From: Fremontodendron californicum
Lineage: Eukaryota > Streptophyta > Magnoliopsida > Malvales > Malvaceae
Assembly (NCBI GenBank): GCA_030761205.1
Contig: JAULJL010000029.1
Span: 2,859,501 to 2,923,500, forward strand
DNA: 64,000 nt
Reading direction: 5' to 3'
Part shown: positions 42,262 to 51,959 of the stretch, piece by piece
Layout of the letters: every line of letters begins with the position of its first letter
How positions within the stretch are numbered: the stretch's first letter is position 1
Position numbers and translations under genes: made by a program
Notes under the pieces: model-generated
Database searches by the model: none
Told to the model about the DNA's origin: nothing
Seen by the model: the letters and a program-made list of their open reading frames with translations, nothing else

Positions 42262-42909
42262 ATGGAAAGTACTTCGTCCCAGCGTATTAAAAAAATTTGT
42301 GTCTTTGGAGGTGCTTATCCAGGGAAAAATAACATATTCGCTGATGAAGCCATAAGAGTTGGAGTAATACTTGCCCAACAAAAGATCCACTTGATTTATG
42401 GAGGCGGTAGTACGGGTTTAATGGGAGCAGTCGCTACAGCAGCACACGCCGGAGGAAGTCCAGTTCTAGGAATCGTGCCAAAACTATTCACAGATTATTG
42501 TGGACCTACCTTGGGTAAGGAAATACAAGTCTGGAGTATCCCTGAACGGATAACAATCATGTACCATTCTGCCGATGCATTCATTGTTTTACCAGGAGGT
42601 CTGGGTACATTGGAAGAAATAGCTTGCGTGGCTTCTTGGTCATCTTTGGTCACAAATAAGAAACCCATTGGTTTGCTTAATATTAATGGTTATTTTAGTA
42701 ATTTGCTTTCATATTTAGATAATGCTGTGGATAATGGATTCATGTTTTCAGAGGCAAGGAGAACCATAATTTCTGCTACAACCATTGAAGATTTACTCAA
42801 AAAGCTCCAAGCTTATGAGTGTTTATCTGCTACGGTTGTTTCGCAAACGCTCGGAAAAAGAAAAAGAGATATGGACGAGCAAGGACTGGATTGCACTTTG
42901 TCTTTGTGA
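42262..42909 (+). CDS. LOG-like cytokinin riboside 5'-monophosphate phosphoribohydrolase
   Basis: A 215-residue intact frame, the usual length of plant LONELY GUY proteins. LOG enzymes are soluble and release active cytokinin bases from nucleotide precursors in one step. Seen: Rossmann-type start KKICVFGGAYPGKN (10-23), nucleotide loop IYGGGSTGLMGAV (45-57), GIVPK (70-74), R96 in the place of the catalytic Arg, and LPGGLGTLEE (110-119) containing the family PGGxGTxxE motif with its catalytic Glu. Divergent points: the common CGSS loop is GGAY, and the Lys usually after the catalytic Arg is Ile97. The tail has GKRKRDMDE, a candidate nuclear localisation signal not typical of LOGs. Host LOG genes are intron-rich; this copy is uninterrupted. 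Start chosen at 42262 (Kozak A-3/G+4, after the acceptor at 42239) rather than 42220. Activity is unproven. Confidence 0.9.
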   Translation: MESTSSQRIKKICVFGGAYPGKNNIFADEAIRVGVILAQQKIHLIYGGGSTGLMGAVATAAHAGGSPVLGIVPKLFTDYCGPTLGKEIQVWSIPERITIMYHSADAFIVLPGGLGTLEEIACVASWSSLVTNKKPIGLLNINGYFSNLLSYLDNAVDNGFMFSEARRTIISATTIEDLLKKLQAYECLSATVVSQTLGKRKRDMDEQGLDCTLSL

Positions 42910-42995
42910 CATTATCTAACATTTTGTTTGTTGTGTCTCAGTTATAATAAGTGGTTAGCAACCTCTACAGGTAATATCTCCTAAATTTTACATTC

Positions 42996-43019
42996 AAAAA
43001 AAAAAAAAAAAAAAAAAAA
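42996..43019 (+). repeat. poly(A) tract after the LOG-like ORF
   Basis: 24 consecutive A, 87 bases after the stop, with TTATAATAAG about 55 bases upstream as a weak polyadenylation signal. Best read as the fossil poly(A) tail of the captured transcript. A slippage tract is the alternative; another A run (21) lies at 39871. Confidence 0.6.
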
Positions 43020-43115
43020 GAAATTTTTGTTGTAAGCCATTTAAAAGTATTCATTCTGAACAAGGTCTGAGTAAGGGAGACTTGAGACATACCTTGTCAG
43101 TTTGATTTTAATCTT

Positions 43116-43345
43116 TTTATGTTTACTTGTTAATTTTTGTTTAGTATTTTAGGATTATTTAGGTTGCATGAGTTTGTTTTGTTTTGAGTCTTAGTTGTTC
43201 CTATTCTTATGTTATTAGTTCTTTTCTCTTACACATGATTCTTTCATTTGGGTTAATAGACTTACATTGAGGACAATGTAAGAATTAAGTGTGGGGGGAA
43301 TGATTTAGGATTTCTTTTATTTTTGTCTACTATTTTTTTTATGAG
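43116..43345 (+). repeat. cassette-flanking direct repeat, copy 2
   Basis: Second copy of the 40969-41163 sequence, diverged (for example ACACATGATTCTTTCATTTG against ACATATAATTCTTGCATTGG) and with an insertion near 43185-43210. It retains the TTACATTG-AGGA-CAATGTAA hairpin (43262-43281) and AAGTGTGGGGGGAA. From here the 3' UTR runs on collinear with AthC. Confidence 0.75.
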
Positions 43346-44799
43346 TCTTTATTATTATTATTATTATTATTTTAGTGTGTTTTAGTTCCTTTTTAATACA
43401 ATGATGAGATATGAATTGCATAATTCTAAAACAGATTTATTAGTGAGAAGATTTTCATGAGAATTGAGCTTGATGTCAACCTTTTTATGAGCCAATGTTA
43501 ATATGATATGTTGATTGAGAAAGAAGCATGTTTAGACTTAATCTGACTTGTATAATTATCCTTGTGAGTTTTTGAGCCTATAATGATTGATGCATTATAC
43601 AAATCAATCTAATTTCTTTCTTGAGTGCTCTTATGATTACATGATTCTCTAGAACTTGCTTTAAACCGTTTGAGACTATATTGATACATGTGACAACATG
43701 AATATGATAGAGGCATTAGGATTATAACCAGAGCCAAACAGCCATCCATTATTAATGTTCCAAGAGAACACACCCTTAGTGAACCAATTTGAGCCTACAT
43801 TGAATAAGCTATCTCTTTGGTAACCATAACTTATCCCTAACCTAAATATACTTATGTCTTTACCTTTGTTCCAAAGATAAATTAGCATGTTTTGAGACAA
43901 GTTGCAAAGACAAGGAAGATTTATTGAAAATTTGGGTTAGAAACAAGAAATAAGTGTGGGGGGAAAAGAAATAAAAAAGTCAAGAGAAAAAGAAAGGGAT
44001 CATTGTCAAATACATTCCCATATTAAAAAAAAAAATCTTCTCTTGAACTTCTAGTTAAAGTAAAGAAAAAGATGTTACAAAGTTGGTTAGAATGATGCAA
44101 AGGCTCAACATGAATATTTAGCCTAGGTGACTATGTACTTGTAAAGAGTTTTGAGAAGTTTCTTTGTATGATCTTTTTATGTCTCTAAACTTTATGAACT
44201 CTTTGGAACCTTTGTGATATCTTTATCCTTTTGTTCTTTAACCACATTATAACCCTTTGGCCCCATTACAACCTTGAATAAAGACCTCTTGATTTATGAA
44301 GTTGTATGATCTAAATAGTGGATAATAGGTGGACAAGCAAGCATATGGTAGAAGTGTTTTCATGAGATTGATTGAGTGTAAACACTTTACCACTACTTTA
44401 AAAAGTGAAAATCAAGAGAGTATCCCATGTGAGAAGTTGAGATTAAGTTTGAATATGCACTATTTTGATTGAAATATGTTATGTTAATATTGGCTTAACT
44501 CAAACAATTTACATTCAAGCAAGATTTTTTGTGAATTTCTTTAAGCTATTGATTAGTTTTTAAGACTTGTCCAATGATTATCTCCAATTTATATTGGAAG
44601 GATTAGTTATAATTATTATTTTTAGTTTTTCTTATGTCTTCAATGTTTGTGGGTATCGTCCTAGTAAACCCTCACGAGACTAAACTCGTCCACTAGGGAC
44701 ACCTAGGGGTTTAAAGGCTTGTGTCACATGCTAAGTGCCACCGTGATTTCCTACGAAAGTGGATTAGATTAGATTTTCTTATTTTATTTTTATTGAGTC
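43346..44799 (+). other. ElementE 3' untranslated region
   Basis: Non-coding, closely parallel to AthC 27510-28810, with an ATT microsatellite near 43349-43371 and another PPT-like TAAGTGTGGGGGGAAAAG at 43951. 44640-44790 (ATCGTCCTAGTAAACCCTCA...) is not shared with AthC. No gene seen; the frame at 43676-43900 (minus) is chance. Confidence 0.7.
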
Positions 44800-44836
44800 G
44801 TTGCTAGGGACTAGCAACAATCTAAGTGTGGGGGTG
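44800..44836 (+). promoter_or_regulatory. ElementE hairpin and polypurine tract
   Basis: GTTGCTAG-GGA-CTAGCAAC (44800-44818), a perfect 8-bp stem, then AAGTGTGGGGGTG (44824-44836) directly before the LTR. Against AthC the outer stem pair changes from T-A to G-C with pairing kept. Confidence 0.75.
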
Positions 44837-46672
44837 TGATAACTCGTATAATTATATAGTTTTTTGTTATGTTTTATTATTGTTTTGTGTCAAATATGAG
44901 TTATTATTGTTTAGTCTAATTGTGTTTATGATCTTTTATATTTTTATGTAATTTGGTGTTTTTCACAAGTTTCTTTGAGTGATTTCAGATTACTAGAGTT
45001 AAGGGCAAATCCAGTTCAGTTCCAGTTCCGACACCTTTTGCCATATCAGCTATATCTCGAGTTTCACTGAAGCAATAAAGCTGAAATTTTAACCGTGCAA
45101 AGCTAAGAGGCATATCTATCTTTTTCATGTTTTACACTTCTTGAAACGGAGTCGTTTTCGCTAGCGAAATCGGCCATCAAGTTGGCTGATGTGCAATGAC
45201 GTCTGTGCTGACCTGTTTTCGTATTTTGCCCATATCTTCTTATCCACATCAGAAAATGAGCTGATTCTAACGGCTATGCATCAGTAACTGATAGGGGAAC
45301 ATTTTTATAGAAGACCATGTGATCAGATCAGGCCTCCAAAATTGACAAAATCGACCATCAAGTTGGCTGATCAAAATTGTCATACAATATGACGAAAATT
45401 GTTAGAAAAATGCACCCACCTATTATACCTACCTTTGAAATTTGTAAAGCTTGTCTCTTGTCATTTAGCCCTCCAAAATGTGTATAAATAGAGGGCCTTG
45501 GATGATTGTAGAGGATCATATTGTACATAGGTAGGATATTAGCCATTGTAATAAAATTCTCTAAGTTTTCTTCTTCTTTCTTTTCTCTAGTTTTCTTTTT
45601 CTTTAGAAAGAGCAAGAGGTTGGATAATTAATATTCTTCTTCTTCTTCTTTCTTTCTTTTATTTTCTTCTTAGATTCTATTTAATTTTATGTTTATAATG
45701 CCTATGCTAGGCTAAACTTCTATTTGGTTAAGGGTGATTTCAAAGCCCTAGACATGTTTTATAATTGATTTTCAGATTCTATCTATCATTAATTTTCTGT
45801 CAAAGTTGCTTATGTTCTTCTACAAGAATTGTTCATGATGTTGTCTTGATTTGTTTAGGTGTACAACTAGATAGATCTTGATAATTATCTATTGCTAGTT
45901 TAGGAGTCTTGATCCGTGTAATTGTCTTGATTTCCTATTCATAAGTGGCAATTTGTGATTAATGATTATGGTCAAGTTTTCAATAATTGCAAAGTGGAAT
46001 ATAACCTAAGTTGAACAATCCGAGCTTATGTGTTTGTTGCTTAGATCAACCTATCTTTCTCATCATAAAGCTGCCATTAAATTGAACTTAGAGAGCTTAT
46101 TCTAGGTTGTTTGATGGTTAGAGATTAAATAGAGAGCTTGTTCTATTTAACGACAAACTAAGGAAAGATTGGGATAACAGAGCTTGTTGTTATCTACGGT
46201 TGTTAACTTTGATAGTTGGTTAATGTTGATAGATATGAAATTGATTCTTAATGATGTCTAGTGGTGGAGAATGAAACCTTAACCATATTTTTCATATTTG
46301 ATTCTTCTTACTTACTTGTTTTCTTACTTTTCTAGTTTGCTTATTTTTAAAAGTATATTTATTTTTATTGGCTGGTTATACCGCCTAATTTAGTATATAT
46401 ATTTTTATTGGCTGGTTATACCGCCTAATTTAGTATATATATTTTTATTGGCTGGTTATACCGCCTTGCATCTTATTCTTATTATTTACTTTAGTTTAAA
46501 TCTGGCTTCAAAAACCCCTTTTCTTTTATTGTTTTCTTTGAACGTAAGTTATAAACTAATAACTCATAGATTAAAACCCAATCCCTGAGGACTCGACCCT
46601 TGCTAATCATTATACTTACAATTGGTCTTTTTAGTGCAAGGTTAAATAAGATACACTCTTTTGGGTGCATCA
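44837..46672 (+). repeat. ElementE 3' LTR, 1836 bp
   Basis: Same length as 37916-39751, with about ten substitutions by eye (for example TACGAG to TATGAG near 44895, CAGCAAAT to CAGAAAAT near 45251). Followed by TSD CCATG at 46673-46677. Confidence 0.94.
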
Positions 46673-46677
46673 CCATG

Positions 46678-48159
46678 CCTTCCACATGCCATGTCATCTT
46701 GCTTGCCATGTCGATTTCATTCACATGCCATGTCATTTTACGCCATGTCACATGCCATGTCATCTTATGCCATTTCATATGCCATGTCATCTTTCTTGTC
46801 ATGTCGATTTCATTCACATGCCATGTCATCTTATGCCATTATTATGCTATGTTGATTTCATTCACATGCCATTTTTATGCCATGTCGATTTCATTCACAT
46901 GCTATGTCATTTTATACCATGTCACATGACATTCATTCTTATGCCATGTCATCCATATGCCATGTCATCTTGCTTGTCATGTCGATTTCATTCTCATGCC
47001 ATGTCATCTTATGATTTCATCTTGCTTGCCATGCCATCTTACGCCATGTCACATGCCATGTCATCTTATGCCATGTCACATGCCATGTCATCTTAAGCCA
47101 TGTCACATGCCATGTCATCTCATGCCATTTCATATGCCATGTCATCTTGCTTGCCATGTCGACTTCATTCACATGCCATGTCATCTTACACCATGTCATT
47201 TTATACCATGTCACATGACATTTATTCTTATGCCATGTCATCCATATGCCATTTTTCATGCCATGTCGATTTCATTCACATGCCATGTCATTTTATACCA
47301 TGTCACATGACATTCATTCGTATGCCATGCCATCCATATGTCATGTTGATTTTATTCACATGTCATTTTGTGTGCTATGTCAATCATTGGTCGTGTTATT
47401 ATTTCTTCTATTAGATCATAATAAAATGTTTATCATATCATGATAAATATGCATGATTATTTAATTGTTATCTTAGTAACATTTTGGCATAATCATGGTC
47501 ATTTTCTATGTTTTTACAAGAGATGTTTTTGTAAATCAAGATTATTCCCGAGTTAAAATAATTGATGAATTCTCTGCTGGGTCTGCCAGAGAGGATATCA
47601 TCAATTATCTTTAATAACGAAATATTATTTTTTAAAATGAAAATGATTCGGAGAATTTTAAAAATGAAGGAAAATTTCCATATTTTGCTGAGTCTATCGA
47701 AAAATATGGGAAATTTTATGCTAGTAAGTTCTGGATTATTTTCAAAATAAATATGAATTTTAAAGGGAATTATCTACAAACATCAATTTTAAAACCAACT
47801 TTTTATCAAGATACGACTAATAAGGTATCGATTTATACGGGCGTTATAGGGGTGCTAATCCTTCCCCGCACGTAACTGACTCCCAAACCCGCATTTGTTT
47901 TTCTTTGGTTCAAAGCGCAGACTTCAAATTTGGTTTTAAAAAATGCTTTAATTAATTTTAAAATATTTTTATAAAAACCGATTTTAATAGGTGGCCAATC
48001 ACACCTAGCCAAAAAAAGATTGGTGACGACACTATTTCTTTTTCCAAAGATGTTTTCATACCCTCGACCAGTATTTCAAGAGAAATTAAGTCATCTTTTC
48101 CTTTGCCTGTTTTGTTTCCACCTCACTCGAATGAGTCCCCGGAGGATCATGTATCGACA
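46678..48159 (+). repeat. TatD LTR, right part with CATG array
   Basis: Begins inside the CATGCCATGTCAT array (to about 47345), whose frames of up to 143 codons are repeat artefacts on both strands. It continues with LTR end sequence shared with the solo LTR (ACGGGCGTTATAGGGGTGCT, CCTTCCCCGCACGTAACTGA near 47835-47880) and stops at CGACA, 48159. The end is diverged from the TTGCGACA of the other Tat LTRs. Confidence 0.8.
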
Positions 48160-49165
48160 TTGCTAGGAAAAGGTGGAGGAGTTATATAAGAAGGAAAATA
48201 TGGTTTAGGAGTTACCTTTTCTAGTGGCTCATTGGGATGTGAAAATGATGTCATGGTGTTATCCAACCCTTGAGCACTATCCTTTTGTGGTGTCACAAGC
48301 TGTTTCCTACTTCTTAGAGTTGTGGCATTGGCATTCTCTCTTGGATTCACTATGGTTTGGGAAAGTAATTTCTCGAATCCCTTGCTTGCATTTGGCTCAT
48401 TATTGTTTCCATTTGCCCCATCTGAGCCTCTAAGTTTCGGATACTTGCCTTTGTTTCCCTTGATTCCTGTTGAAGTTGAATTGTATTAGCAGTAAGGGTT
48501 TTGACAAGATCTTCAAGAGACTCACCCGAATTTTTTGGTGGTGGAACTTGTTGTCGGGTTTGGTATGATTGTTGCACTCTTTGCTGAAAACCCGATGGCC
48601 TATTGTCAAATGGTGGAGGAGCAGTTTGTGATTGGTTCCCTCCATAATTAAAGTTTGGATGATCCCTCCATCCTAGATTGTAAGTATTGGAGTAGGGTTC
48701 ATACTTCCTTGGTTGGTTCTGAAATCCTCCCATGGCATTCACATGTTCATTGGTGTCCCTCTTGAAGTGTTGGGCACATATTAGTTTGATGCCCCATGGT
48801 GGAACATATGCCACAAGCCTTAATTTGCTGTATATTACCTACAGCCAATTGTTGAACAAGAGAAGTCAGTTGAGTAATCTTTTGTTCAAGGGATGATGTA
48901 CTTACCTCATTGACTTTCTTAGATTTTGGTGGTGGATCATGTCTCATTGAGAATTGTTGGGAATTGGCTGCCATGTTAGAGATGAGAGTTCTAACAGCTT
49001 CGGGAGTCTTATCAACTAAAGCTCCCCTACTTGCGACATCTATCATACTTCTCTCCATGGACATGAGACCTTCATAGAAATATTGGATGAGAAGTTGTTC
49101 ACTTATCTGATGATGTGGACATGATGCACAAAGTTTCTTGAACCTCTCCCAATATTCTACTCTCC
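48160..49165 (-). pseudogene. gag: Athila gag fragment (minus strand)
   Basis: Minus-strand reading gives the middle of an AthC-type gag: RFKKLCASCPHH region, ALVDKTPEAVRTLISNMAAN, zinc knuckle CGICSTMGHQTNMC with all Cys present, YSNTYNLGWRDHPNFNYGGN, LEDLVKTLTANTIQ, ending at PPPFPS. Frameshifts separate 49064-48747, 48814-48350 and 48350-48147. Cut on the left by the TatD LTR and on the right by an AthG LTR fragment. Useful as a less damaged reference: it has four G where AthC has nine. Confidence 0.88.
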
Positions 49166-49513
49166 TCTTCAGAAAACAAAAGCAAAAAACTAAGAAGCTT
49201 TAAAATTAAGCCTAAGGGTTCCTATTTATAGAGCCTTGAAAGCCTGAAGAAGGAAAACTTAGTGGCCAAGTAACTGTCTCCAGCTTGGACTTTCCGTATA
49301 TGAGTTGAGCTTTTCCTTCTAGCTTTAGGACTCTACAAAATTACAAAAGACATTAATTAATAACTAAAATAAAATATAATATAAATAAATAAAACTAAAT
49401 ACGAAATAAATAAAAATAACTAAAAATAGTAAATTAATAGTTTAAACTACAAGGACTTAGCTATTTTAAAAGCACAAAATAGGATTAAATAACTCTATTT
49501 TATAGAGTTATCA
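49166..49513 (-). repeat. AthG 3' LTR, first 348 bp
   Basis: Minus strand starts TGATAACTCTATAAAATAGA with a perfect 9-bp-arm palindrome (49490-49510). TATA box on minus at 49223-49230 (CTATAAATAGGAACC). The LTR breaks off at about 49166 against the gag fragment, so U5 is lost. Confidence 0.75.
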
Positions 49514-49552
49514 CACCCCCAAACTTAAGACTTTTCTAATCCTTGAGCAAAA
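49514..49552 (-). promoter_or_regulatory. AthG polypurine tract and hairpin
   Basis: Minus-strand AAGTTTGGGGGTG (49514-49526) touches the LTR start. Just upstream TTTTGCTCAAGGATTAGAAAA (49532-49552) is the same hairpin as in AthC, with one stem base lost. Confidence 0.7.
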
Positions 49553-50905
49553 CTAAACTAAACAAAATAAACAAAACAAAACAAAACAAAACAAACCGAA
49601 ACAAAATGAAATGAAATGAAATGAAATAAAGCAAAGCTAAATATGAAAGCACTTAACTAATGATTTCCTTGATTTTCCTCAAAAGCTATCTCAAAATCTC
49701 AATTCAAAGTTAAACACAAAAATAATCCAACTTTATGACTCAATTCAATCGTATGTTTTATGCTTGAATGGATTTCCAGTGTGTGTGTGAATAATCTCTT
49801 GACAAATCATTGCATGCAATCCGAATAAGTTTATGTCAATGCAAAATATGAATTATAGAACTAGATTCTCATATGTTTGTTTTCCATCTCTCTCTCCACT
49901 AATGTAGACTAACACTTCATCAAGGATCAAGTAGGTCTTTATTAAGCTTGTAATATAAGGCTAGGGTCAAGGTAGGATAAAGATATATTTCGGTTTAAGT
50001 TCACCCATAGACACTTTACATTTCTTTTTCAGGATTTTTGAGAGCCATAGTCTTTTCCTCAAATTACATTCTCTATTCTTCCTTGAATACACTTCCTTTT
50101 TGCTTCACCAATTTATTCACTTTTTTTCTTTCTGTTCTTCGTTTTCGAAGAACCATAATCTTTTTTTTTCTTTTTCACATCACAATTTCACCCAAATTTG
50201 ACATGGCTCATAATTGTTTCCTGTAATATCATAGCATGCCTATGTAGTGAGGGTTAATCATGGTTTTTCTTATTTGGCTAGGCTAAAAGATGTGGTAATT
50301 AAAGAAAAGATATATATCAATTAGGCTCAAAGAGGTAGACTAAGGATATTAATGTATAAAGGCAAGCTTGAAAGGCTCAAATGATCAAAAGATGGCCTGA
50401 ATCACTTCTTCAACTTAGTGTTGTCTAGGATTTTTGCCTCAAGAGAGAATCAAACAAATTCTAGGTTCTAGACATAATCGCAATTCACAACAACATAATC
50501 AGTCTTTAAATAAGCAATGCAAATCTTAGCAAAAGATTAAGTGCTCAATTTGTTGAAAATCACATCCTAACATGAAACTAACAAAAGAATTTAACATAAA
50601 ATTAAATCATGCTTATGTTGTTCCTGAGAATCAGGATAAATCAATAACTAAAATTTCATCATTGGATAAGAATTTCATCATGTCAACGTGCATCATATGT
50701 TATTTTTTTATATGACTCTTAAACATAACTATGTAAAATAAACTGACAGAAAAAAAACCATAATAAACCTAAAAAAATAAAAAGACACAAAAAACATAAG
50801 AAAACTAAAAAAATAAACACCCCCCAAACTTAAACCAAACATTTCCCTTAATGTTGGAAAAATAAATAAGTTAGAAAAAGAAAACTCTCCTGTCATTGAA
50901 GAAAA
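49553..50905 (-). other. AthG 3' untranslated region
   Basis: AT-rich, no gene recognised. Holds AAAC and AAATG short tandem repeats (49560-49625) and an internal PPT-like tract on minus (AAGTTTGGGGGG, about 50820-50833), matching the duplicated PPT-like motifs of AthC and ElementE. Confidence 0.6.
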
Positions 50906-51959
50906 TCAGAGAGAACTCTTATCTTCCTCGTCTTCTTTCGCTTTCTGTGTAGCCAAAGGTGTTGGTGGTGGTGGCATAGTGGGATAGTGGGTCGTGTCAG
51001 CACCCATATGACGAGCACAAAGATGGACCAGTTGCTCAATAGTTTTGAAGCATTCAGTTTGATGGGCATGATATGCAAGGTGGTGCGCATTCTGAAGTTC
51101 AAGTCTAGTTATGCGCTCTGCCAATGTTAACTCTTGCGGTTATGGGATTGAGGATGAACTCGCACCAGGTCTTGGTGGGGGACGATCAATTTCTCGAGTC
51201 AGACGATGGGACCCTTAGGATGTAGCAACTCTTTACCATTATCCTATCGGACACCAGCCTAGTCAAACAGCCGAGTGATTAAGGAAGGGAACCATAGGCC
51301 CTCCCGTGGTGTTTTGACACTATGCATTACGGCCCTGTAGATAAGCTGGCCGATGTCAATCGATTTGCTTGTAGTAATAGCATAGAGCAGGATTGCTCTA
51401 TCTTTGGTGACATCGCTAACATGCTTACATGGAAGCATATTGGTCGCCAGAAAATGCATCCACACCTTAACCTCTTTGTCCAATGTGTTGGCCTTGAACG
51501 ATACAAGCTCCCCTTTTGATATTTTCCAAGTAGTCCCCTGTAGGCATAAATGTGTTGTGACTATAGTCATGTCAATGTGGCCATTCAAATACCGACTAAA
51601 GTCATCATCCACAATATTCAATATTTGGTAATATTGATTAATTGTCTGAGGATCAAACGGTACTTGACATCCTCGGATAAAAATCGTATTACCACTTGGT
51701 TCGGCCGCATTAGCATAAAATTCTCTAACCACCGGTAGCACGGTGGATTACGGTGGAGCACAAAATTTCTTCCAATTACGCGAATTAATTACTTGTTGAT
51801 ACTCAAGATGACGTGGATCAAGATTCAACCCCTCTCCAGAATAGGGTTTTTTTGTAAGAGAGATTGGGTATGCCGTAACACTGCCGCTTCAGACACGAAC
51901 TTGCTACTATCAAAAGTCGGAGTACTAGTGCTTGCTTTGAATTTCTTCTTGAGTCCCAT
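50906..51959 (-). pseudogene. 3' ORF in env position, 'putative plant transposon protein' type
   Basis: Minus-strand start MGLKKKFKAS at 51959, then FVSEAAVLRHTQSLLQ; a frameshift and stops between about 51830 and 51745; then an open 160-residue stretch (51741-51259) with LPVVREFYANAAEPSGNTIF, QVPFDPQTINQYYQI, GTTWKISKGELVSFKA and KVWMHFLATNMLPCKHVSDV; then after another break the tail (51124-50906) MAERITRLELQNAHHL. This family is common downstream of pol in Athila-like elements, is annotated as a putative plant transposon protein, and has no established function. No signal peptide or membrane segment is visible, so it is not an evident envelope protein. Confidence 0.75.

Larger units (their letters stand above)
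37916..46672 (+). mobile_element. ElementE: young non-autonomous Athila-like element with a LOG-like gene
   Basis: An 8757-bp insertion in the TatD LTR with perfect TSD CCATG (37911-37915 and 46673-46677). Order: LTR (1836 bp), tRNA-Asp PBS, gag-pol linker ORF, hairpin, direct repeat 1, cysteine-rich basic ORF, LOG-like ORF, poly(A), direct repeat 2, 3' UTR, hairpin and PPT, LTR (1836 bp). Capsid core, zinc knuckle, protease, RT, RNase H and integrase are all absent, so it needs enzymes in trans; shared PBS, U5 and 3' UTR make AthC-like elements the probable source. LTRs differ at about ten positions by eye. All three ORFs are intact. Confidence 0.93.
30964..48159 (+). mobile_element. TatD: Tat/Ogre element, 3' half
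   Basis: Contains the second-RNase H and integrase coding region, 3' UTR, PPT (35205-35217) and a 4.18-kb LTR split by ElementE (35218-37915 and 46678-48159). Its 5' half is missing: upstream lies CopiaB, inserted in the RT-RNase H region, and beyond it the rearranged junction at 15461. Orientation is opposite to TatA. Right end: LTR terminus TCGACA at 48159 abuts an Athila gag fragment; no TSD can be tested. Confidence 0.85.

Noticed and set aside
42220..42909. Ordinary host LOG gene that simply happens to lie here
   Set aside because: It is inside LTR, PBS, PPT and TSD boundaries of a young element, intronless, and followed by poly(A) and element 3' UTR.
46600..47310. Overlapping long ORFs rich in Met, Pro, Cys and His
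   Set aside because: Pure translation of the CATGCCATGTCAT repeat; several frames and both strands are open and no domain is present.
50906..51959. Envelope gene of AthG
   Set aside because: No signal peptide or transmembrane segment; sequence fits the putative plant transposon protein family instead.
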